A stretch of DNA of 6,577 nucleotides, from assembly GCA_947448675.1 (NCBI GenBank), contig CANFOR010000156.1, positions 1 through 6,577 on the forward strand, in the 5' to 3' direction. Under the pieces are notes generated by a model, which had not been told where the DNA came from, did not search any database, and was given only the letters and a program-made list of their open reading frames with translations. The translations under genes and the position numbers were made by a program. Numbering within the stretch: position 1 is the first letter of the stretch; each line of letters opens with the position of its first letter. The stretch comes from Betaproteobacteria bacterium (GTDB lineage: Bacteria; Pseudomonadota; Gammaproteobacteria; Burkholderiales; Burkholderiaceae_C). This document shows, in pieces, positions 1-5,200 of this stretch.

Positions 1-1
1 C

Positions 2-523
2 AGCGTGCAAACCCAGCTCAAAAGCGCGCTCGACGCAGCCTTGCTTGAAGCCAAAAAAACAGCGTTGCCCGGCCAAATGGACGTGCGCACCGGCAATTTC
101 AGCCTCAGCCCACGCTACGGCAGCAACGGCAAAATCAATGGCTGGCAGGGCAGCACCGAGCTGGTGTTGGAAGGCCGCGACTTTGCGCGCATCAGCGCAG
201 CGGCGGGCAAAATCCAAAGCCTGACGCTGAGCAACGTGGGCTTTGGCCTGTCGCGCGAGCAACGCCACAAGGTCGAGAGCGAAGCGCAGGCCCAGGCCAT
301 CGAGCGTTACAAAGCCAAGGCGGCAGACATCGCCAAAGCTTTTGGTTTTAGCAGCTACAGCCTGCGCGAGGTTTCCGTCAACGCCAACGAGCAGGGCTAC
401 GGCCCACGTCCGCAAATGATGGCCATGCAGGCGCGCATGGCCTCGGCCGACGCTGCTGTGCCCGTCGAAGCAGGCAAGAGCGCCGTGAGTGTGATGGTCA
501 GCGGCTCGGTGCAGTTAAAGTAG
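2..523 (+). CDS. SIMPL-domain (DUF541) protein, C-terminal part
   Basis: This is the 3' part of a gene that enters from the left edge; 173 codons are visible before TAG at 521-523. The GTG at position 5 is an in-frame internal valine, not a convincing start. The segment 'SPRYGSNGKINGWQGS' followed by 'LSLSNVGFGLS'-like strands and a long basic/acidic helix with 'ESEAQAQAIERYKAKAADIAKAFGF' has the arrangement of the SIMPL domain: a 'sPrY..ngkitGy.as' strand, then the Ala/Lys-rich helix ending in 'A..lG'. Family members (E. coli YggE, Brucella BP26/Omp28) are periplasmic or outer-membrane-associated and often linked to stress resistance, but no biochemical activity is established. A signal peptide would lie in the missing N-terminus. 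The Met/Pro/Ala-rich stretch before the end (roughly codons 133-155 of the visible part) is a variable linker before the last beta strand. The gene is closed by its own terminator, so it is probably transcriptionally separate from the receptor gene downstream. Family assignment is fairly sure; function is unknown. Confidence 0.85.
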   Translation, partial: SVQTQLKSALDAALLEAKKTALPGQMDVRTGNFSLSPRYGSNGKINGWQGSTELVLEGRDFARISAAAGKIQSLTLSNVGFGLSREQRHKVESEAQAQAIERYKAKAADIAKAFGFSSYSLREVSVNANEQGYGPRPQMMAMQARMASADAAVPVEAGKSAVSVMVSGSVQLK

Positions 524-538
524 GCCTTCCTACTTTTT
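517..538 (+). terminator. Rho-independent terminator overlapping the SIMPL gene stop codon
   Basis: The bases AAAGTAGG (517-524) and CCTACTTT (529-536) are perfect reverse complements around a CCTT loop, and the right arm runs into a five-T tract at 534-538. The stop codon TAG (521-523) lies within the left arm. Stem, tight tetraloop and T tract together fit an intrinsic terminator, although the stem is not very GC-rich. It would insulate the SIMPL gene from the receptor gene that starts 43 bases further on. Confidence 0.6.
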
Positions 539-544
539 CCACAT

Positions 545-562
545 GGGCCACAGCGTTGGCCC
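545..562. other. Short inverted repeat upstream of the Bug receptor gene
   Basis: GGGCCA (545-550) and TGGCCC (557-562) form a perfect 6-bp GC-rich stem around a CAGCGT loop, ending 18 bases before the ATG at 581. There is no T tract on either side, so it does not look like a terminator. It could be an operator half-site pair or a leader hairpin, or simply chance in GC-rich DNA. No clear Shine-Dalgarno sequence or promoter boxes were seen between it and the ATG. Confidence 0.25.
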
Positions 563-580
563 GCAGCCCACAGCTTGACC

Positions 581-1630
581 ATGCCCTTTCGCACTTTGCT
601 ACCCACCAAGCGCCGCGCAACGCTGCACGCAAACCGGCGCACCAAGCTTCACACCAGCCTGCGAGCATGGTGCGCACTCGCGTGCCTGCTCGGTGCCAGC
701 CTCAGCTACGGCCAAAGCACGCCCACCAGCTTTCCTAGCAAACCCCTGCGCATCGTTGTGCCCAATGCCGCGGGCGGCGCGGCCGACATCACGGCGCGCA
801 CCGTGGGGCAAAAGCTGGCCGAAGCTTTGGGCCAAGCCGTCAGCATCGACAACAAGCCCAGCGCGGGCGGCATTGTGGCGGGCGAGCAGGTGGCCCATGC
901 CGAGCCCGACGGCCACACCCTGCTGCTCATCTCCAGTGGCAGCGCGGTCAGCGCGGCCTTGTTCAAGAGCCTGCCGTTTGACACGTTGAGAGACTTCACG
1001 CCCGTCTCGAAGTTGGCCAGTTTTGACCTGGTGATTGCGGTGAACGAAGGCGGGCGCTTCAAGAGCCTGGCCGAGCTGCTGGCCTATGGCCGCGCCAACC
1101 CCGGCAAGCTTAACGTCGGCACACCGCAAATTGGCACCACGCAAAACCTGGCCGCCGAGCTGTTCAAGGCCAGCGCGGGCTTGGAGTTTCAAATCGTACC
1201 CTTCAACGGCAGCACGCCCGTCATGACCACCCTGCGCGGCGGCGGCATTGACGCCATGGTCGACATCTTGGGCCCGCTCATGCCCCAGCTGCAAAGCCAC
1301 AGCCTGCGCGCCCTGGCCGTGCTGGGCAGCGCGCGCAACCCCAGCTTGCCCGACGTACCCAGCGTGCGAGAAGCCGGTGGCAGCTTGGCCGGCTTTAACG
1401 TCAGCTCCTGGAACGGCTTGGCTGTGCCCGCCAAAACCCCCAAAGACACCGTGGCCCGCCTACAGCGCGAACTGCAAAGCGTGCTGGCCAAAGGCGATGT
1501 CAAAAAACGCCTGGCCGACTTAGGCCTCAACGCCCAAGGCAGTAGCAGCGAAGAGGCGCATGAGCTCCTGGCCAGCGAGATCAAACGCTGGAGCGAGGTG
1601 ATCGCACGGGCCAAGATTGAGCGGCAGTAG
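581..1630 (+). CDS. Bug/TctC-family tripartite tricarboxylate transporter substrate-binding protein
   Basis: This encodes a 349-residue periplasmic solute receptor of the Bug (TctC) family, which binds small, mostly carboxylate, ligands. Visible hallmarks are 'FPSKPLRIVVPNAAGGAADITAR' at residues 51-73 with the ligand-loop GG and Asp69, 'GQAVSIDNKPSAGG' at 84-97, 'AEPDGHTLLL' at 107-116, 'LRGGGIDAMVD' at 218-228 and 'LRALAVLGSARNPSLPDVPSVREAG' at 242-266. Length after signal removal is typical. The ATG at 581 is chosen over the TTG two codons upstream; neither has a good ribosome-binding site. The signal peptide has a hydrophobic core at about residues 29-42 and a likely cleavage after SYG (residue 44), but its basic N-region is unusually long (about 27 residues). 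No membrane partners (tctA/tctB) are in the window. The acyl-CoA dehydrogenase and CoA-transferase follow on the same strand after 98 bases, so the ligand may be the acid they process; that link is inference. Family call is near certain, ligand unknown. Confidence 0.93.
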   Translation: MPFRTLLPTKRRATLHANRRTKLHTSLRAWCALACLLGASLSYGQSTPTSFPSKPLRIVVPNAAGGAADITARTVGQKLAEALGQAVSIDNKPSAGGIVAGEQVAHAEPDGHTLLLISSGSAVSAALFKSLPFDTLRDFTPVSKLASFDLVIAVNEGGRFKSLAELLAYGRANPGKLNVGTPQIGTTQNLAAELFKASAGLEFQIVPFNGSTPVMTTLRGGGIDAMVDILGPLMPQLQSHSLRALAVLGSARNPSLPDVPSVREAGGSLAGFNVSSWNGLAVPAKTPKDTVARLQRELQSVLAKGDVKKRLADLGLNAQGSSSEEAHELLASEIKRWSEVIARAKIERQ

Positions 1631-1640
1631 GTTTTTTTAA

Positions 1641-1694
1641 GCTACAAAATCTATAGCTGCTTACGCAATGTCCATGCGCTTTGCAGCCTATTTT
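1641..1694 (+). repeat. Interspersed intergenic repeat, copy 1
   Basis: This 54-base AT-rich segment begins GCTACAAAATCTATAGCTGC and matches 4243-4296 at 44 of 54 positions by hand alignment without gaps. It contains two small inverted repeats: AGCTA (1640-1644) with TAGCT (1654-1658), and CGCA (1664-1667) with TGCG (1675-1678). The second copy keeps both pairs (the first as GCTA/TAGC), although its loop bases differ. It starts 11 bases after the stop codon of the Bug receptor gene, behind a seven-T run at 1632-1638. The form recalls short palindromic intergenic elements common in Comamonadaceae chromosomes; that comparison is from memory. Its role is unknown. Confidence 0.7.
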
Positions 1695-1715
1695 TTGATT
1701 CCATGAAAGACAAGC

Positions 1716-1719
1716 AAGG
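1716..1719 (+). promoter_or_regulatory. Ribosome binding site of the acyl-CoA dehydrogenase gene
   Basis: AAGG at 1716-1719 lies 9 bases before the ATG at 1729 and is the best Shine-Dalgarno-like match upstream of this operon. It supports the chosen start over the earlier ATG at 1703, which is in a different frame. Confidence 0.5.
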
Positions 1720-1728
1720 TGTACCCGC

Positions 1729-2892
1729 ATGAATTTCGCACTCAACGATGAGCAAAAAATGATGATTGCGCTGGTGCGCAGATTCATCCAAGAGGAATTG
1801 AGCCCGTTGGAGGACAAGCTAGAGGCAGACGGCAAATTGGATGACGAGGTCGCAAGGTCGATTCACCACAAGGCCAAGCAGTTGGGTCTGTATGCGCTGA
1901 ATATGCCGACCGCGTTGGGTGGCGGCGGGCTCTCCAACCTAGACCGCATTTTGTGCGAAGAGCAGTTTGGCCGCACCAGCGACTACCTCATTCGCCGCGC
2001 GTTTGGCAATGTGTACGAGCCGCTCTTGCATTGCAAGGGCGAACAGATTGAGCGTTGGCTCCAACCCAGCGTTGCGGGCACGCGCACCTGTTCAATTGCC
2101 ATCACCGAGCCGGGCGCTGGCTCGGACGCTGCAGGCATCAAAACCCAGGCCAAGTTAAACGCAGACGGCAACTGGGTTTTGAACGGCAGCAAGCACTTTA
2201 TTAGCGATGGCCTTTGGAGCGATTTTTATTTGGTGTCGGCCAAGACCAATGAAAAATCGATCTCGATGTTCATGGTGGACAAGTCGCTTGCGGGCCTGAC
2301 GGTTGGCAAAGACCAAGCCATGATGGGGCTGCGCGGAACGCCGCATGTCGAACTCTTTTTTGACAACATGGTGCTAGAGCCCTTGTGTTTACTGGGCGAG
2401 CAAGGGCAGGGCTTTAAATTGGCGATGGGTGCGCTGAACGTGGTGCGCCTGGCCCAGGTCGGTGCGCGGGCGGTGGGCAAAGCCAGCCATGTGTGCGAGT
2501 TGATGCTGGACTACGCAAGCGAGCGCAAGCATTTTGGCCAAGCCATTGCGGACTTCCAAATGGTGCAGCATCAGCTTGCCGATAGCGTGATCGAAATCAA
2601 CGCGGCACGCTGGATGGTCTACCACGCTGCTTGGCTGCTCGACCAAGGACAGGACGCACGCGAGCAAATTGCCATGGTGAAGGTGTATGCCGCTGAAATG
2701 CTGGGGCGCGTCACCGACCGCGCCGTGCAAGTCTTTGGCGGCATGGGCTTTTGCAAAGAGCTGGCCATTGAGCGCTATTACCGCGATGCGCGTATCTACC
2801 GCATTTTTGACGGCACCAGTGAAATCCACCGCAGTGTGATTGCCAAGAGCGCCATCAAAAAAGGCGCAGTACTGTTTGATGTAGAACGATAA
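1729..2892 (+). CDS. Acyl-CoA dehydrogenase with Asp at the catalytic-base position
   Basis: This 387-residue protein is a full-length FAD-dependent acyl-CoA dehydrogenase, a cytoplasmic enzyme that introduces an alpha,beta double bond into a CoA thioester and passes electrons to ETF. Both family signatures are intact: 'AITEPGAGSDAAG' at residues 124-136, and Q334 to D353 around 'QVFGGMGF' near the C-terminus. The N-terminal helical domain (about 1-120), central beta barrel (about 121-225) and C-terminal helical domain (about 226-387) are all present. In most relatives the catalytic base is the Glu of a 'Y-E-G-T' motif; here the motif reads 'IFDGTSEIHR', giving Asp361 (GAC, 2809-2811). The alternative Glu used by isovaleryl- and long-chain enzymes, at the start of the first C-terminal helix, also appears absent ('LNVVRLAQ', 236-243). 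The gene is followed after 2 bases by a CoA-transferase, so the substrate is probably an acid activated by CoA transfer. By eye its codons look less GC-rich than those of the receptor gene upstream. Substrate is unknown; family call is near certain. Confidence 0.95.
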   Translation: MNFALNDEQKMMIALVRRFIQEELSPLEDKLEADGKLDDEVARSIHHKAKQLGLYALNMPTALGGGGLSNLDRILCEEQFGRTSDYLIRRAFGNVYEPLLHCKGEQIERWLQPSVAGTRTCSIAITEPGAGSDAAGIKTQAKLNADGNWVLNGSKHFISDGLWSDFYLVSAKTNEKSISMFMVDKSLAGLTVGKDQAMMGLRGTPHVELFFDNMVLEPLCLLGEQGQGFKLAMGALNVVRLAQVGARAVGKASHVCELMLDYASERKHFGQAIADFQMVQHQLADSVIEINAARWMVYHAAWLLDQGQDAREQIAMVKVYAAEMLGRVTDRAVQVFGGMGFCKELAIERYYRDARIYRIFDGTSEIHRSVIAKSAIKKGAVLFDVER

Positions 2893-2894
2893 AA

Positions 2895-4160
2895 ATGACA
2901 CAGGAGTTTCCAAACCAAGCGATGCCAAAACAGGCCCTTCCTTTAGCGGGCATTCGTGTCGTCGATTACAGCCACTTCCTGGCCGGGCCGTATCTGTCCA
3001 GGTGCCTGGCTGCTATGGGTGCAGAGGTCATCAAAGTCGAGCGCCCTGAAGAGGGCGATGCGGGACGCGCCTATCCGTACCAGCTAGAGGGGCAGGGCGA
3101 GTTTGCGGGGCATTGGGAGTCGGGTTATTTCATGCAGCAAAACATGGGCAAAAAAGGTCTGTGCGTGAACATGAAAGACCCACGCGGCAAGGCGGTGATG
3201 GACAAACTTTGCGATAGCGCTGATGTGTTTGTCGAGAACTACCGCCCCGGCGCGCTGACCAAGCTGGGCCTGGGCTACGCGAGCTTGGCTGCGCGCAATC
3301 CGGGGCTTGTTTACTGCTCGATTTCAGCCTATGGGCACACTGGCCCCGAGTCGCACCGCGCGGGCTTTGGCCTCATTGCGGAGGCCAAGAGCGGCATCAT
3401 GGCGATGGTGGGCAACCCTGGCGAAGCGCCGCCCATGCTGCGCATTGCGCTGGGCGATATGTATACCGGCATCCACGGCGTGGCGGCGGTGTGCGCAGCG
3501 CTGCTCGGGCGGGTGAAGTCGGGGCTAGGGCAGCACATCGACATGGCGCTCTACGACTGTTTGGTGTCCATGCACGAATACGCGGTGCAGTGTTATACCT
3601 TGTCCAATGGCCAAGAGATTCCTGTGCAGACGGGGCATGACTTGCCTACTTCGACGCTGTACGGCGTATTCAGTGCCAAGGACGGCGACTTGGTGATTGC
3701 CGCGCAAGTAGACGACTCTTGGGCACGCTTTGCCAGGCTCATGGGTGGCCAAGCACTAGCGGGAGATACGCGCTTTCACACTTTGAGTGGCCGCAACGCA
3801 CACCGGCACGAAATTTTGAAATTGGCACGTGATTGGGTGGGCCAACAAGCCAGTGTTGCCGAGTGCCTGGCCATCTTGGATGCAGCGCAAGTGCCCAGCG
3901 CCAAAGTCCAGCGCATTGATGAGGTGGTGAACGACCCACAAATCCTTGCGCGTGGCATGATTTTGGAACAAGACCATCCGCGCCTTGGCAAAATCAAAAT
4001 GCCAAATTTGCCGTTTCATTTCTCAGATGTAGACACCACGCCAAGCTTGGTTGCGCCCGCCCTGGGAGAGCACAACCGCGAGATTGCACGGGCTCTGGGT
4101 TTTGATGCGCAGGCGATTGAAGCGATGGTGGCTGAGGGCGTTTTGTATGCGAAGCGGTGA
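2895..4160 (+). CDS. Class III (CaiB/BaiF family) CoA-transferase
   Basis: This 421-residue protein belongs to the family III CoA-transferases (formyl-CoA:oxalate CoA-transferase, CaiB, BaiF), which move CoA between acids through an aspartyl-anhydride intermediate. Visible features are 'LAGIRVVDYSHFLAGPYLSRCLAAMGAEVIKVERPEEGD' at 17-55, 'NYRPGAL' at 115-121, 'SISAYGHTGP' at 142-151, and 'ALGDMYTGIHG' at 185-195, where Asp188 aligns with the nucleophilic Asp169 of formyl-CoA transferase. The C-terminal interlocking part ends with 'PALGEHNREI' (388-397), a usual late motif. Length is typical. The ATG at 2895 begins 2 bases after the dehydrogenase stop, suggesting translational coupling; the family core starts near residue 15, and an ATG at 2922 with AGGAG at 2902-2906 is a possible shorter start, though the 15-base gap is long. 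Together with the dehydrogenase it forms an activation-plus-oxidation pair for an organic acid. Donor and acceptor cannot be deduced from the sequence. Confidence 0.94.
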   Translation: MTQEFPNQAMPKQALPLAGIRVVDYSHFLAGPYLSRCLAAMGAEVIKVERPEEGDAGRAYPYQLEGQGEFAGHWESGYFMQQNMGKKGLCVNMKDPRGKAVMDKLCDSADVFVENYRPGALTKLGLGYASLAARNPGLVYCSISAYGHTGPESHRAGFGLIAEAKSGIMAMVGNPGEAPPMLRIALGDMYTGIHGVAAVCAALLGRVKSGLGQHIDMALYDCLVSMHEYAVQCYTLSNGQEIPVQTGHDLPTSTLYGVFSAKDGDLVIAAQVDDSWARFARLMGGQALAGDTRFHTLSGRNAHRHEILKLARDWVGQQASVAECLAILDAAQVPSAKVQRIDEVVNDPQILARGMILEQDHPRLGKIKMPNLPFHFSDVDTTPSLVAPALGEHNREIARALGFDAQAIEAMVAEGVLYAKR

Positions 4161-4187
4161 GCCTTGCTGGGTTGCAAGGCTCACCGC
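4154..4187. terminator. Strong terminator hairpin at the end of the CoA-transferase gene
   Basis: GCGGTGAGCCTTGC (4154-4167) and GCAAGGCTCACCGC (4174-4187) are perfect 14-base reverse complements around a six-base loop TGGGTT. The CoA-transferase stop codon TGA (4158-4160) lies inside the left arm. A broken T-rich tract (about 4193-4201) follows on the plus strand, so it fits an intrinsic terminator for the dehydrogenase/CoA-transferase operon. It lies between convergent operons and may also stop transcripts arriving from the right, though no clean T tract is present in that direction. Confidence 0.8.
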
Positions 4188-4242
4188 CACGGTTTGCTTT
4201 TGGGTGGCGTGAGCGTTACCTTTTGCTTCGATACAATCAAAC

Positions 4243-4296
4243 GCTACAAAATTTATAGCTGTCTACGCAAACTCCATGCGCCTTTCAGGCCGTTTT
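4243..4296 (+). repeat. Interspersed intergenic repeat, copy 2
   Basis: This segment, beginning GCTACAAAATTTATAGCTGT, aligns with 1641-1694 at 44 of 54 positions in the same orientation. It keeps the paired arms GCTA (4243-4246)/TAGC (4256-4259) and CGCA (4266-4269)/TGCG (4277-4280) and the T-rich right end. It occupies the convergent intergenic gap, and its last bases overlap the stop codon (TTA on the plus strand, 4295-4297) of the amidohydrolase gene. The rest of the gap, 4188-4242, shows no other recognisable feature. Whether the element terminates transcription, binds a protein or is a non-autonomous mobile remnant cannot be told from two copies. Confidence 0.7.
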
Positions 4297-5140
4297 ACCT
4301 CGTGTCGCCAAAGCCAAACAAGCGCCTGGGCGTATCCCACAAAATGCTGTGCCGCATGGCGGCGTTGGGCACGGCTTGGGCGAAGAGCTGCAAAAGCGTG
4401 CCGTAGTCCAGGCGGCTGTCGGCTTTGAGGAAGGGCCAGTCGGAGGCCCAGAGGCAGTGCGTGGGCCCATAGGCTTGCAGCAGGGCCTGCACATAGGGCA
4501 GGGCGTCGGCAAAGGGGTAGGGCTGGCACGAGAACTTGGCAAAGCCCGAGAGTTTGACGGTGGCGCGGCCAGTTTCCGCCAAACGCAGCAGGGCGACAAA
4601 GCCGGGGCCGTGCAAGCCTTCGGCCACGCTGGGTCGGCCGCAATGGTCGATCAAAATCGGCGCGCCGCAGGCCTTTAAAGAGCCTTCTAAGGCCGCCATT
4701 TGGCTGTGCTCTACCTGCACCTGCACAAACATGCCCAGGGCCGCTAAACGCGCAAAGAGCGGCTCGGCCTGGGCGTAGTAGGCCAGGCCGTGCAGTGCGT
4801 AGTTAAACGCCACACCCACAATGCCCTGGGCTTGCAGCTCGGCCAGTTGCTCGGTCGATGCGTCCAGCGGCAGCACGGCAATGCCCTTGAAGCGACCTTG
4901 CCCTTGGGCAATGGCGCTGAGCAAGCAGCGGTTGTCAAAACCGTAGCCGCTGTTGGGACCAACCAGCAGCGCGTGCTGCACGCCGTAAGCGGCCAGCACC
5001 TGGGCAAAGTAGTCGGCGCTGCCGGTTTCTTGCCCTGCCGGGCGGTAGGCTACCTCGCTGGCATAGGCAAAGCCCTGCGGGTCGAGCACATGGCAGTGGC
5101 TGTCAACCTTGGGCTGGGTGTAGATGGAAAAGTCGGTCAC
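4295..5140 (-). CDS. COG3618 (LigI-like) amidohydrolase, probable lactonase
   Basis: This 281-residue protein is an amidohydrolase of the PF04909/COG3618 group, whose best-known member, LigI, hydrolyses 2-pyrone-4,6-dicarboxylate without a bound metal; other members are sugar lactonases. Landmarks in order are 'KVDSHCHVLDP' with H15 and H17, 'GIVGVAFNY' at 106-114, 'ILIDHCGRPSV' with H166 and R169, and 'CLWASDWP' with the catalytic Asp234. The spacing of H166, R169 and D234 equals that which I recall for LigI (H180, R183, D248). However, the arginines I recall as holding the pyrone carboxylates (R124, R130, R217) seem to be replaced by A111, H117 and a non-Arg residue near 203, so the natural substrate is probably not that pyrone. 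The start is GTG at 5140; an in-frame TAA lies 7 codons upstream (5159-5161 region), leaving no longer start, and the ribosome-binding site is weak. It lies 59 bases after the aroE-like gene and is probably its operon partner. Confidence 0.88.
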   Translation of the reverse strand: MTDFSIYTQPKVDSHCHVLDPQGFAYASEVAYRPAGQETGSADYFAQVLAAYGVQHALLVGPNSGYGFDNRCLLSAIAQGQGRFKGIAVLPLDASTEQLAELQAQGIVGVAFNYALHGLAYYAQAEPLFARLAALGMFVQVQVEHSQMAALEGSLKACGAPILIDHCGRPSVAEGLHGPGFVALLRLAETGRATVKLSGFAKFSCQPYPFADALPYVQALLQAYGPTHCLWASDWPFLKADSRLDYGTLLQLFAQAVPNAAMRHSILWDTPRRLFGFGDTR

Positions 5141-5149
5141 GGCAGGCAG

Positions 5150-5167
5150 GCTTTCGTTTTAGAAAGC
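5150..5167. other. Small inverted repeat between the aroE-like and amidohydrolase genes
   Basis: GCTTTC (5150-5155) and GAAAGC (5162-5167) form a perfect 6-bp stem around GTTTTA, 10 bases upstream of the amidohydrolase GTG start. No T tract follows on the minus strand. It might form a leader hairpin affecting translation of the downstream gene, or be chance. Confidence 0.25.
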
Positions 5168-5182
5168 ATGGGCTTTATCGCG

Positions 5183-5200
5183 GGGCTTAAAGAAGGGGCT
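5183..5200 (-). repeat. 18-base post-stop element, copy A
   Basis: Read on the minus strand this is AGCCCCTTCTTTAAGCCC, starting with the last base of the aroE-like gene's TAA stop. It matches the element at 6072-6089, just after the stop of the upstream receptor gene, at 14 of 18 bases. Within it, the plus-strand octamer GGGGCTTA at 5182-5189 recurs at 5195-5202. Its role is unknown. Confidence 0.35.

Noticed and set aside
545..562. GGGCCA/TGGCCC hairpin as a terminator for the SIMPL gene
   Set aside because: There is no T tract after it, and the stem at 517-538 already provides a better terminator.
599..1300. A 233-codon open frame on the minus strand across the first Bug receptor gene
   Set aside because: It is antisense to a gene with strong family similarity, has no recognisable domain, and long antisense frames are expected in GC-rich DNA.
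1691..1728. Promoter for the dehydrogenase operon in the TTTTTTGATT region
   Set aside because: A TTGATT-like box is present but no convincing -10 partner at the right distance was found, so no promoter is called.
2389..2928. A 179-codon minus-strand open frame opposite the end of the acyl-CoA dehydrogenase gene
   Set aside because: It is a shadow of a confidently identified gene with no domain similarity or ribosome-binding site.
4164..4406. An 80-codon plus-strand open frame through the convergent intergenic region
   Set aside because: It is built from the terminator arm, the repeat copy and the antisense end of the amidohydrolase gene, with no ribosome-binding site.
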